Assembly (NCBI GenBank): GCA_937965795.1
Contig: CALCMD010000068.1
Coordinates: 1 to 46,961, forward strand
From: an uncultured Lachnospiraceae bacterium
GTDB taxonomy: Bacteria; Bacillota; Clostridia; Lachnospirales; Lachnospiraceae
DNA: 46,961 bases
Reading direction: 5' to 3'
The notes beneath the pieces are model-generated. The model searched no databases. It saw only the letters and a program-made list of their open reading frames with translations, and was not told where the DNA came from. The translations under genes and the position numbers were made by a program. Position 1 is the first letter of the stretch, and every line of letters starts with the position of its first letter. Positions 1 to 7,950 of this stretch are shown here, one piece after another.

Positions 1-152
1 GTTAGCTCGCCGGAGCGTTGTCCCAGTCCGTGTGGGATATATAGCAGGTGTTCTGGCGTCCGCGTAAGCAAGAGAACTATCGACTTCGTAACCTATCGGG
101 GAAGCGAACCGCCCGCCAAACCAGAATATGCCGTCCGCCACCGGAATAAAAG
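1..152. other. Unassigned left-edge stretch, no gene recognised
   Basis: No protein family or RNA gene was recognised here. Several frames stay open for short distances on both strands. One minus-strand frame runs off the left edge and contains FWFGGRFASP and DSSLAYADARTP, but it has no ribosome site. Composition is more GC-rich than the other intergenic DNA of this window. It could be the end of a neighbouring element or degenerate coding sequence; I cannot tell which. Confidence 0.3.
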
Positions 153-193
153 AAGCCGCCAGAGATATTCGAAAATATCTATGAACGGCTTTT
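153..193. terminator. Probable bidirectional terminator after ribF
   Basis: AAGCCG (153-158) pairs with CGGCTT (186-191). Inside it, AGATATT and AATATCT flank a CGAA tetraloop (163-180). A short T run follows on the plus strand, and CTTTT follows on the minus strand. It lies about 20 bases beyond the ribF stop codon, where the minus-strand transcript would be expected to end. Pairing is interrupted, so strength is uncertain. Confidence 0.55.
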
Positions 194-212
194 CTGTATT
201 TACCTGTGAAAT

Positions 213-1064
213 CTATCCTCTAATCCCGAAGTACTCCCGCATACGCATCCTGTCCTTTTGCACCTGCCGCCACACTTCTTCTATTCCGTCAAATTTCCGG
301 ATTTCCCGAAGAAACAGATGGAACTCTGTGATGATCTCTTCACCGTAAATGTCCCGGTCAAAATCGTCCAGCATCGTCTCCACCGTAATCTCAGGCCGGT
401 TATCCACAGACGGTCTCGTCCCTACATTCGTCACTCCGAAAAATGTCTCTCCTCCCACATAGGTTCTCGTAGCATAGACCCCGCAGGGAGGCATGTACTT
501 CCGGCTGTCGATTTTCATGTTCGCCGTAGGCATCCCCACCGTCCGCCCCAGCGCTTTTCCATGAATTACTTCATTCATTATAATAAACGGATGAGCACAC
601 CATTTTATGACGCGTTTTATATCTTTTTTTTCAAAAATTTTTTTAATTTTTTCCGCAGTTATTTTTTCCCCGCCGTCTGACACCGTTTCTACCGTTTTCA
701 CAGGAAATTTTTCACTTTTTAAAAATCCGGGTTCTGCCCCCTTTTCTGTTACCAGAAGTTCTGCGCCCAGTTCGTGAATCAGCATCCTCTGCACGGATTC
801 CTCCTGCCAGGAACGTCCGGCACATAAGGAAATCAAAATATCAATATCATACTTCTCCATCAGATATGCCTTTTCACGTTCGGTTGTCAGCGCTTCCTGA
901 CCTGTATCCTCATAAAAGCTCACGACCACGGACTGGTTTCCTCTCCTTTTACTCTCCTCTGCCAATACCCGGAGTACTGCCTGATGCCCTGCATGGACGC
1001 CATCAAACCTGCCGAACGCGACACAGGTATGCCGCATTTTTTCAATTCTGTCAAAATGCTTCAT
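213..1064 (-). CDS. ribF: RibF-type riboflavin kinase with a divergent FAD synthetase domain
   Basis: The 283-residue protein matches the two-domain RibF layout, which phosphorylates riboflavin to FMN and adenylates FMN to FAD in the cytoplasm. The N-terminal nucleotidyltransferase motif GRFDGVHAGH is at residues 18-27. The flavokinase motif GRTVGMPTAN is at 173-182, followed by typical kinase-domain sequence (PPCGVYA, GVTNVGTRP). The usual mid-domain signatures of the adenylyltransferase half (DFRFG-type and SSTRIR-type) are not visible; the equivalent stretch reads LLVTEKGAEPGF and KITAEKIKK. FAD synthetase activity may therefore be weak or absent, which is inference. The protein is also about 25 residues shorter than most RibF. 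The ATG at 1064 has a GGAGG site, and only 13 bases separate the gene from thiT upstream. The usual partner truB is not in the window. Confidence 0.88.
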   Translation of the reverse strand: MKHFDRIEKMRHTCVAFGRFDGVHAGHQAVLRVLAEESKRRGNQSVVVSFYEDTGQEALTTEREKAYLMEKYDIDILISLCAGRSWQEESVQRMLIHELGAELLVTEKGAEPGFLKSEKFPVKTVETVSDGGEKITAEKIKKIFEKKDIKRVIKWCAHPFIIMNEVIHGKALGRTVGMPTANMKIDSRKYMPPCGVYATRTYVGGETFFGVTNVGTRPSVDNRPEITVETMLDDFDRDIYGEEIITEFHLFLREIRKFDGIEEVWRQVQKDRMRMREYFGIRG

Positions 1065-1077
1065 AAATCCTCCACTG

Positions 1078-1644
1078 TCACAATCCCTGCTGATTTTGCG
1101 CCTGCTCCTTTACTCTGGCAAATGCCTTTGCTACAGCCGGAACGAACAGTAGCAGAAGCGTAACGGCGCCTTCTGTAAAAATATAGGCTCCGTTATAAGC
1201 AAGCGAATATGGCAGGGCCCCCCAGCCTTCCCACGCATATTCACCAAAAAAGAGCCAGCCGGAAATCACCACAAACACATAGCGTCCCAGGATTCCCAGA
1301 AGATACCCTTTCACCAGTCCGTTTTTCGACTGTGCAAAAATGCCGGACAGTCCCAATGCGCCAAAAGCCAGCAGATAATCCACGATTACCTGAATCGGCA
1401 TAAGGATATACGGGTCCATCAGAAATTGCAGCACACCATAAGCCGCCGCACTCATAAGCCCTGCCGCCGTCCCGTAAAAATACCCCGGCAGACAGATAAA
1501 CAGCATACTAAAAAAAGTGACAGATCCTCCAAACGGAAATTCATATACCTTAATCATTGACGTCACACATGCCAGCGCAATGGACATGCCGCAAAATGCA
1601 AGCTGTTTGATTCCGATTCTCTTTTTTCCTTCTTTTCCTGACAT
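1078..1644 (-). CDS. thiT: Energy-coupled thiamine transporter S component ThiT
   Basis: This is a 188-residue membrane protein with about six hydrophobic helices. It resembles ThiT, the substrate-binding S component of an ECF transporter that takes up thiamine together with a shared EcfA/A'/T module encoded elsewhere. Family-like segments include YEFPFGGSVTF near the N terminus and a Trp-rich stretch (FFGEYAWEGWGALPYSLAYNGAY) in the second half, the kind of region that forms the thiamine site. The start is the ATG at 1644 (MSGKEGKK), with GGGAGG eight bases upstream. A longer open frame continues back into the upstream foldase gene in another frame and is not real. It lies between the foldase gene and ribF, so the three probably share a transcript. 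No TPP riboswitch is visible next to it. Confidence 0.85.
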   Translation of the reverse strand: MSGKEGKKRIGIKQLAFCGMSIALACVTSMIKVYEFPFGGSVTFFSMLFICLPGYFYGTAAGLMSAAAYGVLQFLMDPYILMPIQVIVDYLLAFGALGLSGIFAQSKNGLVKGYLLGILGRYVFVVISGWLFFGEYAWEGWGALPYSLAYNGAYIFTEGAVTLLLLFVPAVAKAFARVKEQAQNQQGL

Positions 1645-1666
1645 CACATTTTCCTCCCTAAATGTA

Positions 1667-1699
1667 ATTCGCCTGGTACGCTTTCGGTTCCAGGCGAAT
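1667..1699. other. Intergenic hairpin between foldase gene and thiT
   Basis: A perfect 10-base inverted repeat, ATTCGCCTGG (1667-1676) and CCAGGCGAAT (1690-1699), encloses a 13-base loop. On the minus strand the stem is followed by TACATTT, not a solid T run. It may therefore be an attenuating or mRNA-stabilising stem within the operon, not a full terminator. Confidence 0.5.
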
Positions 1700-1714
1700 G
1701 TTTCTTTTTCCTCT

Positions 1715-2800
1715 CTATTCTGCTGCTGTATCGCTCTCTGTCTGGGCCGTCTCACTGGCAGCTTCCGTGGAAGCGCTTTCTGTTTCGCTTTCCGTTTCAC
1801 TTTCTGTCTCGATCTGGAAAGTATCTGTAAAGGTAATCTCTGCGAGAAGATCCTCATCCTGCGTAAACTCTGCCGCTTCCTTCCAGGCATCATACACTTC
1901 ATTAAATTTATCGCTCTTGCGCTGTGATACAATCGTCTCTTTCTGGCTTTCCGTCGCTTCCTCATCAAACGTGCTGACCATCATCGCCACATAATATCCA
2001 CTTTCTGTCTCGATGACCTCATCGGCGCATGTTCCGTCCGCAAGGCTGTCTACGGCTGCCTTCACCGTCTCATCAATGCTTCCGTTATCTGTTCCATAAG
2101 TGGTAGTGGTGGCGGACATATTTTCATCAATCGCTTTTACCGCCTCGTCCATATCCGTGCCCGCTTTCACGGCGTCAAGCACCTGCTGCGCCTGCTCTTT
2201 TTTCTCTGCCTTTTCCTCTTCCGTCAGTGCCACACTGTTTCCATCCTCATCCGTGGTATCCGCCGTGCTGAACATCACGTACTGCACTTTCTTCTGTGCT
2301 GCTTCCTCATCCGAAACCTCCGTGTCTACATCTTTGACAATTGCTGCCTGCATTCTGTTCTGAATCATGCTAAGTGTCAGCATACGCTCCACGGTCTCCT
2401 GGGAAGCCGTCATTGCTTTCAACACATCTTTGTCATTGCTCTCCATAAACTTTGTGGCAGCTTCGGTAATCTTTGCCTTGTCCTCCTCCGAAACCGTCAC
2501 ACCGTATTCTTCCATGTGCTTTTCCAGAATCAGCATCTGTTCCACACTTTCCACGATGCTGGTTTTTACAGACGGCCCATAGCTCTCCCACATGTTATCG
2601 CCAAACATGCTGCCGTACATGCTCTGCATACCTGCCTGATTATAACGCACCATAAAATTTACCAGGGCATAATCAATTTTTTCTCCATCCAATGTAGCCA
2701 CGGTCTTTCCTTCATTGCCTGCGCCGCATCCCGTTACGGTTCCAAGCGCCAGTCCCAGACACAGCCCTGCCGCCAGCAGTTTTTTCCCTACCTTATTCAT
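1715..2800 (-). CDS. PrsA/SurA-like peptidyl-prolyl isomerase lipoprotein
   Basis: This is a 361-residue secreted lipoprotein. A lysine-rich N terminus and hydrophobic stretch lead to a lipobox ending at Cys25 (VTGC), so it should be anchored on the outer face of the membrane. The body resembles the SurA/PrsA foldases: a helical chaperone region at about residues 40-165 and a parvulin-like stretch at about 170-290 (KKVQYVMFST, then GYYVAMMVS). Such proteins help exported proteins fold. The C-terminal 50 residues are low-complexity Glu/Ser/Thr (a SETESETES run), probably a flexible tail. The ATG has a GGAGG site. It has its own promoter upstream and probably leads a transcript with thiT and ribF. 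The parvulin domain is divergent, so isomerase activity is inferred. Confidence 0.75.
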   Translation of the reverse strand: MNKVGKKLLAAGLCLGLALGTVTGCGAGNEGKTVATLDGEKIDYALVNFMVRYNQAGMQSMYGSMFGDNMWESYGPSVKTSIVESVEQMLILEKHMEEYGVTVSEEDKAKITEAATKFMESNDKDVLKAMTASQETVERMLTLSMIQNRMQAAIVKDVDTEVSDEEAAQKKVQYVMFSTADTTDEDGNSVALTEEEKAEKKEQAQQVLDAVKAGTDMDEAVKAIDENMSATTTTYGTDNGSIDETVKAAVDSLADGTCADEVIETESGYYVAMMVSTFDEEATESQKETIVSQRKSDKFNEVYDAWKEAAEFTQDEDLLAEITFTDTFQIETESETESETESASTEAASETAQTESDTAAE

Positions 2801-2838
2801 GATAAGTTTCCTCCTAAATCATCAACATAATTACAGCT

Positions 2839-2867
2839 AGTATAATCCTTTTTGACCTTTCCCGCAA
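2839..2867 (-). promoter_or_regulatory. Sigma-A-type promoter of the foldase-thiT-ribF transcript
   Basis: On the minus strand, TTGCGG (2862-2867) and TATACT (2839-2844) are separated by exactly 17 bases. They sit about 40 bases upstream of the foldase start codon, in the gap after mfd. Confidence 0.7.
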
Positions 2868-2941
2868 TCTTTTTTCTGAAATTAACACATTTTTCACAGT
2901 TATACGCATACTTTTCAAATCTGCGCTGTTTCCATACCTGA

Positions 2942-5900
2942 TCACACCTTCAGCAGCCGCAGCTCCTCCAGCAGATTCCGCACCACGGTCAGCACATCGT
3001 CATTATCCTTCCCGCTCCTTCTGGGTTTTGCGTACTGGAAATATGGCTGTGCGTCCACCACGAAGCTCAGCCGTCCCCTGCTCTTTTCCAGTAACAGCTC
3101 GATTTTTTTCGGATCGACCTTTGCTTTCTCAAACATCGTAAACCGAATGGTATCGCCTTTTTGTGTCACCTCCGTCACATAAGCGCTGTGTGCCAGAGCT
3201 TTCAGGCTGGCAACTGCCAGTAAATTCTGTACCGATCTTGGCGGTTCTCCAAAACGGTCCACCAGCTCCTCCAGCATATCGTCGTACTCGTCCTCATTTT
3301 CAATTCCTGCAATCCGTTTATAAATATCCAGCTTCTGCGCCTCGTTTTTGATATAGCGTTCCGGTATGAACGCATGAATATCCAGATCAATGGAAGTGTC
3401 ATACGCTTCTTCCTGCCGGCTTTCTCCTTTTTCTTCCTTCACAGCTTCATTGAGCATCTTACAGTAAAGATCATATCCTACCGCCTCCATATGCCCGTGC
3501 TGCTGTGCCCCCAACAGGTTTCCGGCTCCACGGATTTCCAGATCCCGCATGGCGATCTTAAATCCGCTTCCCAGGTCGGTAAACTCCCGAATCGCATGGA
3601 GACGCTTCTCAGCCACTTCTTTGAGCATCTTATTTCTCCGGTACATCAGAAACGCATACGCCGTCCGGTTGGATCGTCCGACGCGCCCCCGGAGCTGGTA
3701 GAGCTGTGACAGTCCCAGATTATCCGCATCGTGAATAATCATGGTATTGACATTGGAAATATCCAGCCCTGTTTCTATAATCGTCGTAGAAACCAGCACG
3801 TCAATCTCTCCATTGATAAAATCATACATGATTTTCTCCAGCTCACGCTCTCTCATCTGCCCGTGGGCAAAAGCTACGTTTGCCTCCGGCACTAATTTTG
3901 AAACGGCATTTGCCATCTCCACGATGGTATTCACCCGGTTATACACATAGTAGACCTGTCCGCCCCTTGCCAGTTCACGGCTGATGGCCTCGCGCACCAT
4001 CTCCTCATTGTACTCCATCACATAGGTCTGGATCGGCATCCTCTCCATCGGCGCTTCTTCCAGAACACTCATATCCCGAATCCCGATTAAGCTCATATGC
4101 AGCGTCCGTGGAATCGGCGTGGCAGTCAGCGTAAGGACGTCTACATTTTCTTTCAATTTCTTTATCTTTTCTTTATGGGTGACGCCAAAACGCTGTTCCT
4201 CGTCAATGACCAGCATTCCCAGATTCTTAAATTCCACATCCGAGGAAAGAACCCTGTGTGTCCCGATCAGAATGTCTACCAGCCCTTTTTTCAGATCAGC
4301 AAGTGTTTTTTTCTGTTCCGCCGCCGTCCGAAAACGGCAGAGCAGATCGACTCTGACTGGAAAATCCTTCATTCTCTGAACAAAGGTATGATAGTGCTGC
4401 TGCGCCAGAATCGTGGTCGGCACCAGATATACGACCTGCTTTCCCTCCTGAACCGCCTTGAACGCAGCACGGATAGCAATCTCTGTCTTGCCGTATCCCA
4501 CGTCCCCACAGATCAGACGGTCCATGATCTTCCTGCTTTCCATGTCTTTTTTCACGGCTTCGATAGCCAGAAGCTGATCCTCTGTCTCCTCAAAAGGAAA
4601 GGTTTCTTCAAACTCCTTTTGCCACACCGTATCCGGGCCATACACAAAGCCCTCCTTTTGCTGACGTACTGCATAGAGCTTTACCAGGTCCTTTGCAATG
4701 TCCTTTACGGCTCCGCGCACCTTTGACTTGGTTTTGCCCCATTCCTGGCTGCCAAGCTTATTCAGCTTTGGCTTTTTCGCATCTGCATTCCCATACTTCT
4801 GAATCACGTCAAACTGGGTCGCCAGAATATAGAGATTACTGCCGCCCGCATACTCGATTTTCATATAGTCCTTGACGACTCTGTCCACTTCTATCTTTTC
4901 AATCCCCCGATAGATGCCAACCCCATGATTCTCATGCACCACATAGTCGCCCACCGAAAGCTCGGAAAACCGCTGTATTCTCTGTCCCTCATAGACCTTC
5001 CGCTTTTTTCGTTTTTTCTTTTCCTGTCCGAAAATATCGCTCTCCGATATTACGACAAAGCGAATCAGCGGATATTCATATCCCCTGCTCACTTTTCCGT
5101 AAGTCACCAGAACCTCGCCCGGAGCTACCATACGTTCCATATCTTCTGTATAGAATCCGTTCAGCCCCTCTTCCCGCAGATCCTCCGCCAAACGCTGTGC
5201 TCTGCTTCTTGACCCGGACAGAAGGATCACCTGATACCCCTCCTTCTTCCATCTTTTCAAATCTTTCACCAGCAGTTCAAAGCTATTGTTATACGGATTT
5301 ACCGCACGCACATCCAGACCAAACCTTCCTGTCACATTCCAGACATTTCTGGGAGAATCCAACGTGCAGAGTCCCAGACAATTCTGTCCGTTCAGATGCC
5401 CGATGGTTTCCTGGCAGGTGTTTAAAACCCCCATCTGCCCCGGCAATATGTAACCCTTCGCCAGACGATTTGCCATGCTTTCCCGAAACTCCATTTCAAT
5501 GGCGTTTCCTTCCTCCATTAGACGATGCGGTTCATCCAGTACAAATAAGGTTTTCTTCTCTTTAAAATATGAAATAAAGCTTACCGTCTTTTCATAGAGA
5601 TAATCCACCAGCGCATCCATCCCTATACCGCACGAAATCTCTGTCATCCGCTCTTTCGTCTCTTCCAGAAGCGTCTTTAGATGATGCGCCTCCTCTGTTT
5701 TCATCTCTTTTCGCATCTGTGCATAAGGCTTTTCCACATCCTTTTCCATCTTCGTGATGGCTTCCCGGATGCGCTTTTTATCTGCCATCACCTCACTGGC
5801 AGGATAAATGGCAATGCGCTCCAGATTTTCAATCGAACGCTGGCTTTCCACATCAAAGCTTCTGATGGAGTCAATCTCGTCTCCCCACAGCTCGATACGG

Positions 5901-6463
5901 ACAGGATTCTCTTCCGTCAAAGGGAAAACATCAAAAATTCCTCCCCGAACTGCAAACTGTCCGGTTCCTTCTACCTGTAATACATTTTCATACCCCATCG
6001 CCGTCAGGCGAAGCTTCATGGCCTCTACTTCCACCACACTGTCACTTTGAAGGTGCAGAATGTTTTTCTGAAAGTCCTCCAATGGCACCAGATGATCCAT
6101 ACAGCCTCCCATGGTGGTGATAACCGTCACCTGTTCTTCCTCCAAAAGCGCTTTCAGAACCGCCATCCGCTGCTGTACGATCAGATTGCTGTGAATATCC
6201 GCACTATAAAAAATCAAATCTCTCGCAGGATAAAGCAGCACGTTTCTGTCAAAAAAGCGGTAATTCTCATACAGCTCCTTCGCCCTTGTCTCGCTGTAGG
6301 TCAGGATCACCTTACATGGAAATTCTTCGCCCGCCGCCTGGACAAAATGAGGTTTCTGGGCATCAATACATCCGGATACCTGCACGACTCCGCATTTTCG
6401 CAGAGAATTCCTGATTTCCTGAAATTCTCCCAGTTTTTTGAGTGGCTCTGTAAAAGATTTCAT
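2942..6463 (-). CDS. mfd: Transcription-repair coupling factor Mfd
   Basis: The 1173 residues match the full Mfd length. Mfd displaces RNA polymerase stalled at DNA lesions and recruits UvrA. Domains in order are a UvrB-like N-terminal region (residues 1 to about 400), the CarD-like RNA-polymerase-interaction domain near 497-560 (FSELSVGDYVVHENHGVGIY), and a RecG-like translocase. The translocase has Walker A GDVGYGKTE near 653, a DEEQ box near 750 (VIDEEQRFG), TATPIPRTL, and the helicase C motifs GLDISNVNT and QLRGRVGRS. A C-terminal TRCF domain follows. The stop codon region overlaps the end of pth on the upstream side by four bases, so the two are translationally coupled. No truncation is visible. 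Confidence 0.97.
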   Translation of the reverse strand: MKSFTEPLKKLGEFQEIRNSLRKCGVVQVSGCIDAQKPHFVQAAGEEFPCKVILTYSETRAKELYENYRFFDRNVLLYPARDLIFYSADIHSNLIVQQRMAVLKALLEEEQVTVITTMGGCMDHLVPLEDFQKNILHLQSDSVVEVEAMKLRLTAMGYENVLQVEGTGQFAVRGGIFDVFPLTEENPVRIELWGDEIDSIRSFDVESQRSIENLERIAIYPASEVMADKKRIREAITKMEKDVEKPYAQMRKEMKTEEAHHLKTLLEETKERMTEISCGIGMDALVDYLYEKTVSFISYFKEKKTLFVLDEPHRLMEEGNAIEMEFRESMANRLAKGYILPGQMGVLNTCQETIGHLNGQNCLGLCTLDSPRNVWNVTGRFGLDVRAVNPYNNSFELLVKDLKRWKKEGYQVILLSGSRSRAQRLAEDLREEGLNGFYTEDMERMVAPGEVLVTYGKVSRGYEYPLIRFVVISESDIFGQEKKKRKKRKVYEGQRIQRFSELSVGDYVVHENHGVGIYRGIEKIEVDRVVKDYMKIEYAGGSNLYILATQFDVIQKYGNADAKKPKLNKLGSQEWGKTKSKVRGAVKDIAKDLVKLYAVRQQKEGFVYGPDTVWQKEFEETFPFEETEDQLLAIEAVKKDMESRKIMDRLICGDVGYGKTEIAIRAAFKAVQEGKQVVYLVPTTILAQQHYHTFVQRMKDFPVRVDLLCRFRTAAEQKKTLADLKKGLVDILIGTHRVLSSDVEFKNLGMLVIDEEQRFGVTHKEKIKKLKENVDVLTLTATPIPRTLHMSLIGIRDMSVLEEAPMERMPIQTYVMEYNEEMVREAISRELARGGQVYYVYNRVNTIVEMANAVSKLVPEANVAFAHGQMRERELEKIMYDFINGEIDVLVSTTIIETGLDISNVNTMIIHDADNLGLSQLYQLRGRVGRSNRTAYAFLMYRRNKMLKEVAEKRLHAIREFTDLGSGFKIAMRDLEIRGAGNLLGAQQHGHMEAVGYDLYCKMLNEAVKEEKGESRQEEAYDTSIDLDIHAFIPERYIKNEAQKLDIYKRIAGIENEDEYDDMLEELVDRFGEPPRSVQNLLAVASLKALAHSAYVTEVTQKGDTIRFTMFEKAKVDPKKIELLLEKSRGRLSFVVDAQPYFQYAKPRRSGKDNDDVLTVVRNLLEELRLLKV

Positions 6464-7032
6464 TCTGCTACCTTCTTATTATATTCATTCATTGCCGCCG
6501 CCATATCGTCCATCATCTTTACTGCGGCGTCCGCCGCCCGCTCCAGAGAAGCATCCACCCGCTCACGCTCTGCTTTCGGAAAGCGGCTCAACACATAGTC
6601 CGCCAGGTCATAACCCTTTGGCTTTTCTCCGACCCCGACCTTTATGCGTTTAAATTCCTGCCCGCCCAGATGTGCGATAATATTTTTGATTCCATTGTGA
6701 CCGCCTGCGCTGCCCTTTGCCCGCAGCCTGAGCTGTCCGGGCTCCAGGCTGATATCGTCATAGATCACGATCAGTTCCTCCGTCTCATCTATCTTATAAA
6801 AATCTATGAGTGTTCTCACGCTTTCACCACTCAGATTCATAAAAGTCTGGGGTTTTGCCAGAATTACCCGCTTTCCCTCTATCACGCCTTTTCCGCACAG
6901 GGCTTTCTGTTTCTTCGTGTCTATGCGGATTCCATAACGCTCTGCCAGTATGTCAATTGTATCAAATCCCACATTATGTCTCGTATGTTCGTATTGTTTT
7001 CCCGGATTTCCAAGTCCTACGATCAAATACAT
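6460..7032 (-). CDS. pth: Peptidyl-tRNA hydrolase
   Basis: The enzyme releases tRNA from peptidyl-tRNAs that drop off ribosomes. Family signatures are MYLIVGLGNPG at the N terminus, with the Asn9 and His19 (TRHNVGF) active-site positions, KPQTFMNLSG, the Asp in IYDDISL, and GSAGGHNGIK. Length is 190 residues, as usual for the family. I chose the ATG at 7032 because AGGTGAGG lies nine bases upstream. A GTG at 7047 would add five residues and overlap the hisA-like stop codon by four bases; it remains possible. The gene overlaps mfd downstream by four bases. Confidence 0.94.
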   Translation of the reverse strand: MYLIVGLGNPGKQYEHTRHNVGFDTIDILAERYGIRIDTKKQKALCGKGVIEGKRVILAKPQTFMNLSGESVRTLIDFYKIDETEELIVIYDDISLEPGQLRLRAKGSAGGHNGIKNIIAHLGGQEFKRIKVGVGEKPKGYDLADYVLSRFPKAERERVDASLERAADAAVKMMDDMAAAMNEYNKKVAE

Positions 7033-7043
7033 GTCCTGCTTCC

Positions 7044-7829
7044 TCACCTTTCTTTTCCGTCACAAAATTCCAGCACCTTCCGGTAGGGCATATCGCCGCC
7101 GAATAAATCCAGCGCACTTCCAACCGTCACATCGACTGCGTCTTTTCCCAAAACTTTCAGTTTCTCCAAGTCCTCAAAGCATCCCACACCCCCGGCATAG
7201 GTAACAGGAAGTCCCTGCCAGTTTCCGAGCATACGTACCAGATTTTCTTCAATTCCCCGCGCTTTTCCCTCCACGTCTACCGCATGGATCAAAAACTCAT
7301 CACAAGATCCTGCCAGCTTCTCCAGCGTCCGCTCGTTCAGCACGACCTCCGTAAATTTCTGCCACCGGTCCGTGACGATCACATACTCGTCCCCTTTTCT
7401 CCGGCAGCTCAAATCCAGCACCAGCCGTTCTCTCCCCACTGAGCTTTTGATCTTCTCCAGATTCTCATAATTCAGGCGTCCGTCTTTAAAAACAAAGCTG
7501 GTAACGATGACATGTGAAGCGCCTGCCTCCAGATAGTCCGCAGCGTTTTTATCATGGATTCCGCCCCCCACCTGCATCCCTCCGGGATACGTCCGCAGAG
7601 CCAAAAGCGCCTGTTTTCTGGTCGCTTCATAATAGGGGGAAGCAGCCGCATTGAGCAAAATAATGTGCCCCCCTCTGACACCGTCCTTTTTATAAAATTC
7701 CGCATAACAGGACGCATCCTGCCCGGAAACAAAATTTTCCGCTGCCGAATCGTCCCTGTCTGCCAGCGTCCCGCCGACGATCTGTTTCACTTTTCCATTA
7801 TGTATATCAATGCATGGCCGAAATTTCAT
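7044..7829 (-). CDS. hisA: Eukaryotic-type phosphoribosyl-formimino-AICAR-ribotide isomerase (HisA)
   Basis: The 261-residue TIM-barrel protein performs the Amadori isomerisation step of histidine synthesis (ProFAR to PRFAR). The sequence is of the fungal/plant HIS6 type and not the normal bacterial HisA type. It shows CIDIHNGKVKQIVGGTL at the N terminus, LQVGGGI-like MQVGGGIHD, VIVTSFVF, LVLDLSCRRK, EFLIHAVDVEGKARGI, TYAGGVG and a VGSALDLFGG end, each in the HIS6 order. No other his genes are nearby; it sits at the head of a pth-mfd group. It has its own promoter and a hairpin leader. The start ATG has an AAAGAGGA site. The assignment rests on remembered HIS6 sequence; a profile comparison would confirm it. 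Confidence 0.85.
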   Translation of the reverse strand: MKFRPCIDIHNGKVKQIVGGTLADRDDSAAENFVSGQDASCYAEFYKKDGVRGGHIILLNAAASPYYEATRKQALLALRTYPGGMQVGGGIHDKNAADYLEAGASHVIVTSFVFKDGRLNYENLEKIKSSVGRERLVLDLSCRRKGDEYVIVTDRWQKFTEVVLNERTLEKLAGSCDEFLIHAVDVEGKARGIEENLVRMLGNWQGLPVTYAGGVGCFEDLEKLKVLGKDAVDVTVGSALDLFGGDMPYRKVLEFCDGKER

Positions 7830-7864
7830 GTCATTCCTCTTTTCCGTTCCGTTTTTATATCAGC

Positions 7865-7900
7865 GGAAACCAAATGCTTTTCCACCCGCATCCGGTTTCC
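7865..7900 (-). other. Stem-loop in the hisA 5' leader
   Basis: GGAAACC (7865-7871) pairs with GGTTTCC (7894-7900), and ATGC with GCAT within. The stem begins almost exactly where transcription from the upstream promoter should start, so the mRNA would carry a 5'-terminal hairpin. It lacks a T run and does not look like a terminator of the preceding lipoprotein gene. Confidence 0.5.
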
Positions 7901-7907
7901 TTCCGAT

Positions 7908-7936
7908 ATATTAACATACCTGATGAACAGAGTAAA
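7908..7936 (-). promoter_or_regulatory. Sigma-A-type promoter of hisA-pth-mfd
   Basis: On the minus strand, TTTACT (7931-7936) and TAATAT (7908-7913) are 17 bases apart, in the gap after the lipoprotein gene and about 80 bases upstream of the hisA start. Confidence 0.6.
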
Positions 7937-7950
7937 TGGCAAGCCGAAAC

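Noticed and set aside
1645..1714. TPP riboswitch ahead of thiT
   Set aside because: The gap is only 70 bases and shows a single simple hairpin, without the conserved THI-box elements.
1645..1968. N-terminal extension of the thiT reading frame
   Set aside because: It lies inside the upstream foldase gene in another frame, is Arg/Lys low-complexity, and has no ribosome site; the ATG at 1644 has one.
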